Assembly: GCA_963576475.1 (NCBI GenBank)
Contig: OY754979.1
Span: 32,185,778-32,249,777, forward strand
Direction: 5' to 3'
Length of the DNA stretch: 64,000 nucleotides
Origin: Molanna angustata
Lineage: Eukaryota > Arthropoda > Insecta > Trichoptera > Molannidae
The notes under the pieces are model-generated. The model saw nothing but the letters and a program-made list of their open reading frames with translations. It did no database searches and had not been told where the DNA came from. The position numbers and the translations under genes are program-made. How positions within the stretch are numbered: position 1 is the first letter of the stretch; each line of letters begins with the position of its first letter. This document shows, in pieces, positions 21,626 through 31,754 of the stretch.

Positions 21626-22940
21626 TTTTATGATTGCCTAGTGATAAAATACGCGAAAATTTACTAGGTAATCGTTTTCATCTATTGATATTTTCATATA
21701 TCCGAAACAATAACTTAAGCCGAACCTAAGATTCGACAATCAAAAACAGCTGTTTGAACTTTCAACTTGCTGAATAGCTCGCTCCATCCGGAAAACGGAC
21801 GAGCGATTAAGAAATACGTATTATTATGTTTTTTAATCTTGATTTATATTTTGGGATAAGATAAATCACTGTTCTTTGTACAAAATATCTTAAATTATGT
21901 AATCTTTAATTTAATACAATAACTTAGTACGTAAGTCCATTTTTATTATCTTGAAAATATATTGACGTATATCTAAATTCACAGAATAAGCAATTCCCGC
22001 ACTGGATCTTCTGAGTACGGTATTAATGGCGTTATTTTATCCCTTTTCTCGCTGTAAGATGAATTTGAAATAAGTTTTATTCATACATTATCTTAGGTAT
22101 ATTTCATAGAATAACTTTAATGTGTGCTGCTACATTTAAATATAAAGTATGCCGACAGTGTGTGTCCCCAATACAGGGCCGCCACAATTTAAAATTCCGG
22201 ATTTATTCCGGAAAATCTTTACATGCAATAGTAAAACTATATAAAAATTTATTGATACCCAAAGAATGACCCTTTATGAATAAGGTGTATAGTGTCAAAA
22301 AACAATAAATTTATTAGTGGTTTTTTTTTTAAATTTCCTTTCTATAAAAATGGTAAAAATGTATGAAAAAGGTAAGTCTGGCACCCGGGATTGGTTGCGT
22401 TTACTAGTGCATATCCTCTCTATAGGCGTAAATTGCAGATTTAAGTATCATTTGTATCTTTTTAAGACATTTTTTGAAGATTTTTAAAAAAAAATTTTTT
22501 TGTTTTTACATATTTCAATAACAGTAAGTACCTACATATTTCAAAAATGGGCGGATTTTATAGGTACAAATAACATTCAATTACAAATTATATTGAAATA
22601 ATGTTAAAGTCTGCAATTTTCACCTATAAACAGTTTTCGACATCACATTTTATATTTACGTTCGTTGTTATATTTATAAAAAAAACGAAATGTTTAAACA
22701 TAATTCAGTAAGAAATTTGTTTCATTTTCAAATATATAATTCGTCCACGATCGTCCATGATAAAAGTCTGAAAACTCTGCTGACTCCTGACCTCCATTAA
22801 AAACTGGACTGAAGAGCTCCTAAAACTGGTTCGACACTAAGTCCTCAAAGTGGTTAAAACAAAATTAAATTGTACAAAATCATCTGTAAGAACATAATCG
22901 ATATTTTCATAGTTTATTTATTTGTTAATCTTTAAATAAT
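21626..22940. other. Gene-poor stretch
   Basis: Contains a short hairpin TTCCGGATTTATTCCGGAA near 22195-22215 and AT-rich sequence. No supported frame. Confidence 0.35.
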
Positions 22941-22964
22941 TTACTGTCTAAATATTGGCATCTT

Positions 22965-23000
22965 CCCCCAATATTGGTGACCCCGATGTCGTGGATGTTT
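22965..23000 (+). other. Possible LTR-retrotransposon primer-binding-like site
   Basis: The string TTGGTGACCCCGATGT resembles the leader just after the 5' LTR in insect LTR retrotransposons (TTGGTGACCCCGA...). I find no LTR pair, gag or pol nearby, so this would be at most a relic. Confidence 0.25.
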
Positions 23001-23299
23001 TAATGCCTCCGTTGAGAATCATATTATAAACGAGATTCCGGAATCATTTCATCGCTTATCCGTAACTGTAATCGACCCTCATAAATTTTTATTTAATCAT
23101 ATCCACCACCAGAAGGAGAAAAGTAAACTTTATAAGTTCTTTTCAACAATGTCGCCGTCCGCTTTGAGCCAACAAACATTATTTATTTTTATCTCTCGCG
23201 TCTCATTTTAAAAGCGTCTCCTTATAAACAACACACACAAAAAGGAGAAAACTTTTTATTTAGTAAAAAAGTTAAATTTTCCATTTCTACATAATCGTT
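23001..23299. other. No gene seen
   Basis: Unclassified; could be leader sequence if the preceding site is real. Confidence 0.25.
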
Positions 23300-23600
23300 T
23301 GTGGGTCGGGTCTTATACTCCTGTCTCGCAACGGTCATAAAGGTGCATATATACGGTAAGAGATTTAAGTCTCTAAATAAGCCGTAGAATCACACTAGAA
23401 AATTTAGTGTCGCTTATCTCTGATAATAAATAACACGAATAAAATGAAGTAACACTAGCACTTATTTTATATTTACTTAGCATTAGCAATTGTATTTTTA
23501 CATTAACTCTAATTGGCTGGGAGAAATTGCCGTTTGGCAATAAACCCGCCAGTGTACAAATTATATTTACATAATGACATAGTTTTAATCCACGACATAA
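23300..23600 (+). mobile_element. Family C LINE 3' end, plus orientation
   Basis: GGGAGAAATTGCCGTTTGGC followed by AATAAACCCGCCAGTGTAC is the reverse complement of the 3' UTR landmark of the LINE at 37806-37855. An ATTTACATAA-like tail follows. The start is uncertain. Confidence 0.6.
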
Positions 23601-23978
23601 GGAGCTATGAGCGATTTCGATAGTTACATCATCATTCAACTGTCGAGTCTGATTATAATAATATCATTATGAACTTCCACTCGTTAACGTTAAACTTAAA
23701 TTAATAAATATAAACAAATATTTTACACAAAGGCGCGCTAATTGGGTACCAAGCAATTTCTTCTATCCAACAGGATTTTCATATCGATTTATTTATTTAT
23801 TACATACACGGCCTCTTGGCCATTATAAAAATTTGGTAAAAATAAAACAAAACTCGTATTAAACAAAAGAAAAACAACACAATAATTCACAAAAATACAA
23901 AATCTATTACACAATTCGAAATATTCATAATATTATGTCCCACTCCGATTTGTCTAAATTTATCCGTCTGAACTTTAG
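23601..23978. other. AT-rich spacer with LINE-tail debris
   Basis: ATGAACTTCCACTCGTTAAC at 23668 also occurs, slightly changed, at 10985, and CAATTTCTTCTATCCAACA at 23752 resembles a diverged family C end on the minus strand. No frame is supported. Confidence 0.4.
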
Positions 23979-23980
23979 TA

Positions 23981-25668
23981 GGGGAAATACGTACAAAATG
24001 ACATATACGGCCAAAACGAACTATTGGCTTATTTCGAATTTGGCGGGTTTTATCATACCACTGACCTTCGTATTGCATGTTCCAACCAGCTCCCTAAATC
24101 CTGTCATAACATGAACGTGTCAATCTCAGTCATTCCGGTGTTATGACCGATATTGTGTCAGAGCATGTCACGAGTTTTTTTTCTTTGCGTGAAGTTTTCT
24201 TTATAAATGATAAGTTTTTCGCTTTTATGCTTATTTATATGATTCAATTTATCCTTCAATGATATGTTGTCGCTTTCAAATAACTTTTTCCACACAAAAA
24301 TTCCTCTATGTATTTTTTTTTCAATTTTGTTTTTTAATAACGCTGTACGGACAAAATGACATACGAAGACAATAGGTATTATGACATACGTATGTCATTT
24401 TGTCCATAAAAGCTCAATCAAGAAGATTACCTAACTGTGGAAAATTTATTTAAGCTGTTCATTTCTTTACCGGTAGTAAAATGCCACGCAAGTATAAGCG
24501 CACGACTGATCGCCAAACTTGGAGTGAAGAGTCAATGCAGAAAGCTATAGAAGCAGTTCGAAATAAAAAAAGAGGCTGGTTAATGGTATCAAAAACATTT
24601 GGTTTTCCTCAAGAAACGATCCGGAGGCATGCATTGGGTAGTAATAAAAGTCTGAAGTCAAATTCTAAAGCTCTTGGACATTGGAAACCAACATTTCCAC
24701 CAAATGTTGAAAAGGAATTAGTTCAGCATATAAATTTCCTTGGATCGCGTTTATTTGGATTAACGCGAGCTTCAGTGCAAGAACTAGCTTTTCAGTTGGT
24801 TGAAAAAAATGTTTTTGCTCATAAATTTAACAAAAAACGTAATACAGATATTTCTTTGCGCAAACCTGAAGTTACTTAAGCAGCCCGTGCTCAGGCTTTC
24901 AATTGGCTTAAATTCCAAAATTGTTTCCATCTTTATGAGACACTGTTGGCGTCTGTGAATCAAGAACTTATAGCAATTCCTCTTTCAAATCAAGAACAGC
25001 CATCATCGTCTACTCTTGTTGTCCCTATTGAGGAGATTTCTCCTGCACCAAAAGGTCATTTTATTAGTAGACAAGGAAAACGCAAACCAAAGGCATGGCA
25101 GACCTCTTTAGATTTAACTTCCACTCCTAATATGATGGAAATTAAGTCGAAAAATAAGCCGACAGCTCCCCCGGCAAAGAGAAAACGAAACGTCACCAAA
25201 ACGATGTTTGAAGACGACAGTGAAGAAGAAAAGGTTCCACAAGATGACGAGGAAGACTGTCCATGTATTTACTGCAATGATTTTTTTTCACGATCAAAGC
25301 CCAAAGAAAGCTGGTTGCGGTGCCTAATTTGTGCGCATTGGGCTCACGTTTCTTGCGCTGATGTTCCTAATGATGTTAAAAAAATTATGTTCCTAAGCAG
25401 TTTATTTGTGAACTTTGTCAATAGGTGATTGTATAGTTTTTACGTATATGTCATTTTGTCCATAGTATATGGACAAAATGGATTTTAGCTAATCTCAGTT
25501 TAACTATTAATATATTTTATTTCTGTGTTTTTATTCCATAAATGTTGATAAGTTTCGATTAATAAAGAACCAAAGATGATTGGTGAAGAATATCACTGTT
25601 CTGTGAATTACTAATAAAGAATTATAACCCAAAAACAAAACCCTATGTCATTTTGTACGTACTTCCCC
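23981..25668 (+). mobile_element. Internally deleted pogo-like DNA transposon (1688 bp)
   Basis: The ends are 25-base inverted repeats, 23981-24005 and 25644-25668, with one mismatch. They begin GGGGAAATACGTACAAAATG on the left and the reverse complement of the right end begins GGGGAAGTACGTACAAAATG. TA flanks both sides (23979-23980 and 25669-25670), as in Tc1/mariner-pogo elements. Subterminal copies of ATGTCATTTTGTCC occur at about 24353 and 24395 and again at 25448 and 25468, facing both ways. They may be transposase-binding sites. The element encodes a transposase remnant at 24481-25428 without its catalytic core. Confidence 0.88.
24481..25428 (+). pseudogene. pogo/Tigger-like transposase lacking its DDE domain
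   Basis: The frame starts MPRKYKRTTDRQTWSEESMQ and continues GWLMVSKTFGFPQETIRRHA, a Psq/CENP-B-type helix-turn-helix that binds the transposon ends. A second helical region follows (SVQELAFQLVEKN), then SLRKPEVT, an in-frame TAA at 24877-24879, and AARAQAFNWLKFQN. In intact relatives these blocks precede a DDE/D catalytic domain of roughly 200 residues, which is absent. The frame jumps directly to the low-complexity tail with PPAKRKRNVTK, a likely nuclear signal, and a PHD-like zinc finger (CPCIYC, then CLICAHWAHVSC). The last Cys pair (QFICELCQ) is shifted out of frame near 25393. So there is a deletion, one stop and one frameshift. It cannot catalyse transposition, though a DNA-binding fragment is conceivable. 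Confidence 0.85.
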
Positions 25669-25689
25669 TATATGAGAAATGTCAAAAAG

Positions 25690-25990
25690 TTGACTGCATA
25701 TATACGGAACTCATTACGTCGAACGAAATCCTTTCGCGGATGAAATCCTTTCACACAAGCGCCCGTTGGTTATAGACATTTTCGTACTCTGAAACGAATC
25801 AGAATGGGACACAAATGTCCACATACATCGACCTGACACTACAACTTACAGGTACCTACAGAGCTGGCGTCCCACCCACACAGCACTACAGACACCGTGC
25901 TAGAAAGAGACACCAACATCCACTATACCGTCGTTACAATTATTGTAAGTTGCCAGATCGATATCCAATAAAAACATTTTTTCTTTTACA
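25690..25990 (+). pseudogene. LINE RNase H/C-terminal fragment
   Basis: Plus-strand frames give LSHKRPLVIDIFV, then NESEWDT/RIRMGHKCPHTST and, in another frame, LTGTYRAGVPP and HSTTDTVLERD. The RxRxGH block followed by a spaced His/Cys pattern resembles the end of RNase-H-bearing LINEs, as at 20870-21625 but of a different family. At least two frame changes are needed, so confidence is modest. Polyadenylation-like AATAAAAAC lies at 25968. Confidence 0.45.
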
Positions 25991-27790
25991 AATTTAAAAT
26001 GATCATAATATAAATTCACAGATTTATTATGTACCTATTTTGGTCACATAAATATGTGGTTCTCACAACACGTTAATCTCAGCCGGGGTGGACATCTTCG
26101 ATGCCAAATATGATAAGTTTCGTCGCAATTTGATAAGTTTTGAAGGTAATACGCATTTAATCATCTTACTTCTTACATTTCTTATCTCCTATCCCTCCCA
26201 TTACTAATAAATTATCTATTTATTTATTAATTTATTTACGGTAAAAAACCATTTAAAATAAGTACAAAATAAAGACAATACATCATCTTAAGTAAAAATA
26301 TAAAAAGAAAAAAGTTTACATATATGTATTTATAAGTGAAAATAAAAATCGTTTTTCCTTATATAGAAATTAGAATTCGTATTTAAATACAAATTATATA
26401 AAAGATAAAAAAAAAACAAAGAAAGTAATAAGAATACAAATACCTAAGTATAAAAATCAAGAGAAAGATAAAAAATATAAAGAATATAAGAAACATATCG
26501 ACGAAAACAATACCGATCTTAGTTAGATTTTATCTATTTATTTATTTTCTGTCAGAAAGCTACAGCTATAATTTATTTATTTTACATTACATTTTTGTAT
26601 AAAAGTTGAGCCAAAATTGCTTTCTTCGATTTAAATTATTGATTATACAGTAATTGATTACACAGTTGAAAAATTCATAAGAAAATACAACATAAAAGAA
26701 AAAAGGAAATTTAAAAAGATACAGTAAGCGAGTATGTTTCAGGATGAGGAGGAGGGATCTTTAGTGAATGAGGAGGGGATTGTTGGATTGTGTATTAGAG
26801 TTTAAGAACATCTTTGTCTGTTTTGGGAAATGTTGTAAAGTGTCATGAAAAATATCTGTGTTATGTTAATTTGTATAAGCTTACATTGAAAATGTCAGCA
26901 ACAAACGCATTCTCATTTCCCAAACGATGGATTCTGGGAAAAGGAGAATGTCTATGGGCTTCGGTCCTCATTATATCGCAATGAAATAATATATCACTAA
27001 TAATAATAATAAAGTATGTGTTTGTAATATGAGTGTTGTTGACTGTTATTATTATTTCTACTTATTAAAAGATTTTTATATCAAAGTGTAAATGAGCTAT
27101 TGGCTTCCCAAATAAAATAAAATAAATGGAATAAGAGTCAATGAAAAATAACTGACATTGAGACAGCGTTAAAAGTCTCTCAGAGTCCTTAAACTGCACA
27201 TGACTGTTTGATAAAAATTCAGATTCAGACGGTCTCCGCGTAGGCTAAAATTCGTGCAGTATATTTGCACCTCAATTGTTTCACTGAAGCTTTTGTTTCA
27301 AGCTACATAGACATGACTATGACGAATATGTATTATACAGTGATTTTTTTTTTCAAACTAAGGATAAATGTTTTTAATTGTTAAAGAACCTCCGCGCTCG
27401 TTTCATTGCAATTGATAAATTAATAATGTAGAATTTTCACTAAAGTTTACATGATTTAGACATGTAGATTGGTAGTTTAGCTTGTGATTAACAAGTCTTG
27501 CCATGAGCAATACCAAGTCTGCAGTGCCGCTACACGAGCGAGACTAAGGCCAGGATTTGCAAGACAGAGTTTTGCGGCCTTGCAAATTTTATCAACTTAT
27601 TTGAAATTAATAAGTCCTGTTATTACGTCGTCTAACTCACTTTGAATTTTCAAGAAAAAACTAAAGAAGGAATCCCTAAACACCTGATCCCGATTTCCTC
27701 TCCCATTTTTTTAAATATTTATCTTAGTGCATTTTTTTAAATATTTATCTAAGTATATTTTTTTTATAAATAAATTAAATTACATATAAT
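25991..27790. other. Gene-poor, LINE 3' UTR-like debris
   Basis: Two ATTTATTTATTTA-type tails (26210-26235 and 26535-26545) look like retroposon ends on the minus strand. Near 27090-27125 a plus-strand end, TGAGCTATTGGCTTCCCAAA plus AATAAAATAAAATAAA, resembles a Jockey-like 3' terminus. No frame above chance. Confidence 0.4.
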
Positions 27791-27794
27791 AAAT

Positions 27795-27968
27795 TTGTAT
27801 AAACCATGATTTTTAAGTATTTAATGTCTAACGTTTTCGAAGCAAACCGCTTCTTTCTCCGGACAAACTTATAAGTTTGTATAAGTTTGTCCGGAAGAAG
27901 TAGCGGTTAGCTTCGAAAGCGTTAGACAGTAAATACTCAGAATTCGTGGTTTATACAAAGTTATTATA
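27795..27968. repeat. Imperfect palindrome centred near 27882
   Basis: The left arm has TTGTATAAACCATG, TCTAACGTTTTCGAAGCAAA and CTCCGGACAAACTTATA. The right arm carries TATAAGTTTGTCCGGA, TAGCTTCGAAAGCGTTAGAC and CGTGGTTTATACAA. The arms are about 75-80 bases long with scattered mismatches. Composition and ATTTA ends recall the palindrome at 10691-10981, but the sequences differ. Confidence 0.8.
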
Positions 27969-28069
27969 TGAAATTCAATTTATTTATAGTAGCAACATCA
28001 TATGAAGATATATATATATTTTTTGTTTTTTCACATTTATTTTTTTGTTATGTAATGTTGTCATACTTC

Positions 28070-28165
28070 GTAATCTGGTTGACTGTGAGAAATTGCCTAG
28101 TGGCCCGCCAGTGTGCGTGATATTTGTTTATATTTATGTACAAAAGGTAAATAAATAATTATAAC
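28070..28165 (+). mobile_element. Family C LINE 3' end, plus orientation
   Basis: CTGGTTGACTGTGAGAAATT followed by GCCTAGTGGCCCGCCAGTGT matches the 3' UTR landmark of family C, with an AAATAAATAATTATAA-like tail. Very truncated. Confidence 0.6.
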
Positions 28166-28262
28166 TTATTTAAAAAAAATGCCAAATAAAATAAATAAGC
28201 AAATAACTATGTAATATCGACTAATGTCGACTAATGTAATACTATAAATTGATGTTTTTGAT

Positions 28263-28637
28263 TTGTCATATTTCATTGTAATAACTGAATTAAAACGACA
28301 AATAAAAAAAATTAAACGTTATAAGACCAAGACCAAAACCAATCTAGTATACAAGACCATACTTGGTAAAGATTTATTTTATTACATAAAGAATTATTTG
28401 ATTGTAGTAACTAATATGTCCATAATTTCACTATACGAGAGAGCATGCACTGGCAAACTGTTTTTACAGTATAGTGTTAAAATAATATATAATTCGATAT
28501 CTAAACTTAAAAAAAAAACAATGTCAAAAATACCCCGATTTGGTATCAACTCTAAAGCAAATAAGCATTTATTTGCTTATTTTAGGGAACGTTGGAAGAT
28601 GTATATGTACTTATTTAACAAGGACATATTCATTTAA
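28263..28637 (+). CDS. Unrecognised 124-codon Lys/Ile-rich frame
   Basis: The frame starts MSYFIVITELKRQIKKIKRY and ends MYLFNKDIFI. It is dominated by Lys, Ile, Tyr and Asn, as expected of chance frames in AT-rich DNA, but its length is notable. The stretch SKIPRFGINSKANKHLFAYF looks more protein-like. No domain, homologous copy or tail was recognised. A chance frame is my first choice; an old element-encoded peptide is the alternative. Confidence 0.2.
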   Translation: MSYFIVITELKRQIKKIKRYKTKTKTNLVYKTILGKDLFYYIKNYLIVVTNMSIISLYERACTGKLFLQYSVKIIYNSISKLKKKTMSKIPRFGINSKANKHLFAYFRERWKMYMYLFNKDIFI

Positions 28638-28674
28638 AAAAAAAATTGTTCATTTTCATCCTAATATTATTTTG

Positions 28675-28955
28675 AAATATTTTATGCAATCATCATCCTT
28701 GGCTCTACAGCCCTATGTGGGCTCTGGGGGGCAAGTCTGGTTCGTGCTGCGAAATCAAAACCCTAGTGATTGCCCATATCATGGATATAATTATCATATG
28801 GAGTTCTATGACATCTACATAAATATATTATACACAGAACTCCATATAATAATTATATCCATGATATGGGTAATCGTGAGGGTTTTGATTTCACCGATTG
28901 AACCAGACTTGCCCCTGGCCTGGTTTTATGCAATACACATTGCATAAAACCAGGA
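28675..28955. repeat. Nested inverted repeats (hairpin centred near 28825)
   Basis: The left arm holds GGCAAGTCTGGTTC, GAAATCAAAACCCT, CCATATCATGGATATAATTA and ATATGGAGTTC. The right arm is the reverse complement with a few changes, giving arms of roughly 105 bases and a loop of about 25. At the right edge a second short palindrome, CCTGGTTTTATGCAA against TTGCATAAAACCAGG, is nested at 28919-28954. The outer left part (CTTGGCTCTACAGCCCTATG) lacks a partner. Confidence 0.85.
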
Positions 28956-28973
28956 GGTTTTTATTTTATATTT

Positions 28974-29275
28974 CATTCATTCATTCATACCATCACGGCA
29001 TATCCCACAATGTGGGGTAACCAGCGAAAGGTGTGCGGGTGTGCATTGCCTTATAAAAGGGAGCACAACTTATCTGTGTATACCCACACACCAGTCTCGT
29101 CTCACCTAAAAAGGCACTATATTCAGAATGGGTGGTGAACCTCATTGCTGAACAATGTGAGATGTTATTGTTGCCTGTTGTATTTTCAATTACCCGGCTC
29201 TTACGGGACACTCGAAAACAATAATAGAAAAGAGTGGAAGCACTATTCTAAGCCGGTGCCTCACAGCTATATTTA
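28974..29275 (-). repeat. ATTC-tailed repeat, best-preserved copy
   Basis: At its 3' end (plus-strand left) are several CATT units, then ACCATCACGGCATATCCCAC. In minus orientation it carries a frame reading AMRFTTHSEYSAFLGETRLV and ending HTRTPFAGYPTLWDM that is kept in the copy at 43636-43828. Other copies lie at 4635, 39781 and 48838. The 5' edge reads GAGGCACCGGCTTAGAATAG. I see no tRNA-like promoter. It may be the 3' end of an unknown LINE rather than a SINE. Confidence 0.75.
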
Positions 29276-29324
29276 GGTACATATTTCATTTTTTGTGACG
29301 TCATGTTTTTTTTTTCTTTTACCA

Positions 29325-29470
29325 TCTTCTTCTTTGTACCATATCGTGACCCCCAATCACTGGCGAGAAGGCATCTCTATCCGCCGCCGTACGGAACAAT
29401 TCGTCGACGTCTCTGATGCCGGTGCACTCACGAATGTTGCGGAGCTATGACATCTGACGTCTTTCTACTG
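29325..29470 (-). mobile_element. RTE-like LINE 3' end with AAG tail, diverged
   Basis: The plus strand reads CATCTTCTTCTTTGTACCAT, ATATCGTGACCCCCAATCAC and ACGTCTCTGATGCCGG. The TTC run followed by GC-richer sequence on the inner side has the layout of the other AAG-tailed copies. No clean frame survives. Confidence 0.45.
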
Positions 29471-29479
29471 AGGCGTCTA

Positions 29480-30110
29480 GTTCTATTCCTCCCACTTTTA
29501 ACTTTTAATTCTTTAACTATGTATTTCTGTAATAAAGTTCCACCTCTTGTGAATTTTCTCTCATCCTAATCCTCGTGATGGTGGCTGCAATCAATCGCTC
29601 TTTGTGCGGCCCGCCTCCATGCAAATCTGTCCTGGGCAGAACGTAGAGCACCAGACACTGAAGACTTCAAACCCGGCTGGTTAAAACCCTGTCACTCCAA
29701 TATGCGGCGACTGCTATCGCCTTGTCGTTTGCCATAATTATGTCACCGCAATCACATAGAGTGTCATCTTCAGAGAGGTACCCCCACCTTGCGAGGTTCA
29801 CTCTACATCGTGTGACACCGACCCTTAATCTGTTGAGGGTAATCCATATACAGTAGTGCAGGTCTTCTCCTATTGGAAAACCCTCAAGTGGATGCATCCA
29901 TAGCCCCGCTCCAAGGTCCTGTTTCCACAAATCCTCTCTCCTTTTTTGTGAATTTTCAATCGGGGAGGTGCTTTTAATGAAGATATTTCTGGATTTCAAA
30001 CGTGAGGCTGTTGGTTGGTGGTGATATAGAGGGTGCCTACGATCATGAGTTTGTTTGTACCTCTCTGCATCTGCAGCTGGAAGACTCGAATGCAGATTTA
30101 ACATTATAAA
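29480..30110 (-). pseudogene. LINE C-terminus with TLNRLR and CDCG motifs
   Basis: The minus-strand frame 29667-30104 has ASRLKSRNIFIKST, then RREDLWKQDLGAGLWM, WITLNRLRVGVTRCRVNLAR, WGYLSEDDTLCDCG and finally NDKAIAVAAYWSD. The blocks SRLKSRNSF, WxTLNRLRxGxxRC, WG...CDCG and the closing xxKAxxVAxYW are the normal end of one LINE lineage. There a TMxHLLxCP stretch usually completes the zinc knuckle; here it is deleted between CDCG and NDKAI, so two expected ligands are missing. The upstream part (catalytic palm) is absent. The frame is otherwise open over 145 codons. Confidence 0.75.
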
Positions 30111-30179
30111 AAATCCTGAAAGTAAATAATATAATTATTTTCCTGTATTCAACTTCTTAATGGACATATATTAAATGGA

Positions 30180-30445
30180 ACTCCATATAATATCTAATTG
30201 GTTCTCCTTCTCCCTCTCTATATCCCAACTCTTTGTATGTCACGACTGTTGGTGTCAGCTCTCCTCATCCTCAAATTGTAGGTCCTTCTGTCCTGTATTA
30301 TGTCACCTAGGCCATGTCTCTGCAGTTCGTTTCGTCTTCACGATCCAGGAAAATCCGTGGAGATCGCTTGGTTTACCCTGTGATCTGATGGTCTGCGATC
30401 AACGTGACCATACCATTTCAACTATCTTTCCTCTATGTTTCAATA
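30180..30445 (-). pseudogene. RTE-like LINE C-terminal fragment
   Basis: Minus-strand reading gives MVWSR/RWYGHVDRRPSDHRVNQ and, further on, LGDIIQDRRTYNLRMRRADT. The RWYGHV.R.P block corresponds to the RWxGHxxR of RTE-like C-termini. Frames change at least once. The plus-strand 92-codon frame here is only the shadow. Confidence 0.5.
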
Positions 30446-30714
30446 ATAGCTAATTGGTTAAAAAATGTTTTAGTTAAATGAAAAAATTATTAGATAAAAA
30501 TGCTAGTTTCCTTTTGTAAATTCTTTAAAAAACAAACCTTTTTTTTATAATGACTGGCTACAGGTGGACGTATATTTCTCATTAAATTGAATTGACCGAA
30601 TCCTACGCCACTGTGATCTGAATATATTTTTAAACTACACTTTCCCAAAACGCCTTATGAATTCGAACGAAAGGATGTGGTTTCTGATTCAATGGATCAA
30701 ATTAAACACAAAAT
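30446..30714. other. No gene seen
   Basis: Unclassified sequence upstream of the candidate exon. A CTTTCCCAAAACGCC stretch near 30640 is slightly GC-richer. Confidence 0.3.
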
Positions 30715-30897
30715 ATGGCGGCTTTCTGTTCGCTCTACAGACGCCAACAGTCCTCGAACAGAACGTCGGTATTGGAGAGCTCTCCTACTTTACTGACGAG
30801 TTTTGATCTTGAGTCCCGAGACGAAGGTGAAAGAGGATGTAATATTGTAAGTAGACGGTGGCAGCTGCTTTACCATTATCATCATTATATTTGTTGA
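30715..30897 (+). CDS. Candidate first coding exon or chance frame (60 codons)
   Basis: The frame starts ATGGCGGCTTTC (MAAFCSLYRRQQSSNRTSVL) and continues through SPTLLTSFDLESRDEGERGC. At 30847 it meets GTAAGTAG, a near-consensus 5' splice donor, after which codon content falls to His/Tyr-rich noise. Composition is more balanced than its flanks. The exon would be 30715-30846. No matching acceptor or second exon was identified, and I do not recognise the peptide. A transposon remnant is equally possible. Confidence 0.25.
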   Translation: MAAFCSLYRRQQSSNRTSVLESSPTLLTSFDLESRDEGERGCNIVSRRWQLLYHYHHYIC

Positions 30898-31432
30898 GAT
30901 ACAATTCTGCTGAGTAGATTTTAACCTTTAATCCTCAGGACTAGATCCATCTTATGTTACAAAAGTGCAGATCTGCCGAACGCCTAATATAAATGTGATA
31001 TGGAAACACTATCCCAAAAAAATCACATTTAAAAATGGAATAATAGAATGAAATCTGGCGATGCTGTGGCTGTTTAAAGAAATAAAACTCAATTCATAAA
31101 TCATTATTCAAATCATAAACGTTTAAATGGTAGGTTCATAAAATAATATCTAATACGCAATCAAAAAATAACTGCATATAAAAGTGAAAAAAAATCATGA
31201 AACTCGAAAATAAATCCTATGTTACCATAGAAACAGATCAAAAATCAAATTAAAATATAAAAATTCAATGAATTAAAATACATATGAATATTAATTAACA
31301 GATATGTTTTCACTGATAAAACAGTTTTCTGTTTTAACAGATAAAAATAGAAAGAATTAGGTTGGTACTAAAAAAAACATATATTTTCCTCTGCTGAAAC
31401 TCAATATACACAAGACTAAATTTTCAATATTA
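30898..31432. other. AT-rich, no gene seen
   Basis: Long A-rich runs; nothing supported. Confidence 0.35.
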
Positions 31433-31609
31433 CACATATTCAAGTGGTAGGAAACTATTAGATAGAGTTCTGTATTTCTCGAGGATTATCTTTATTACTG
31501 AGACCGGCTCTGTTTCGGTAAGTATATCGGCAATAGCGTCAATGTTAGTTATGTGTTTTGTCGTACCAAACTGATATTCAGCGTCATCCAATCCAATAAT
31601 GATGTACTT
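31433..31609 (-). pseudogene. Unrecognised 59-codon open stretch without Met
   Basis: Between two stops the minus strand reads KYIIIGLDDAEYQFGTTKHI, TNIDAIADILTETEPV and SVIKIILEKYRTLSNS. The composition (Asp, Glu, Thr, evenly mixed hydrophobics) looks like real protein rather than AT-rich noise. No family recognised. It may be an internal exon or transposon fragment. Confidence 0.25.
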
Positions 31610-31754
31610 TTAAAACCTATAATCAAGACAATATCATCTGAGATCGCTTTTTATTTCTTTCTTCTGAAGATACCCGTTATTTCACACGGAAATTATTTAT
31701 TGTGAATTGACTAAGTTTAGTTTGTCGATGGACAATTCTTGATTCTCGAATTCT

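Noticed and set aside
24946..25428. A separate 160-codon gene beside the 132-codon frame
   Set aside because: It is in the same frame as 24481-24879, divided only by one TAA, and together they follow the order of a pogo-like transposase; the proposed start is TTG.
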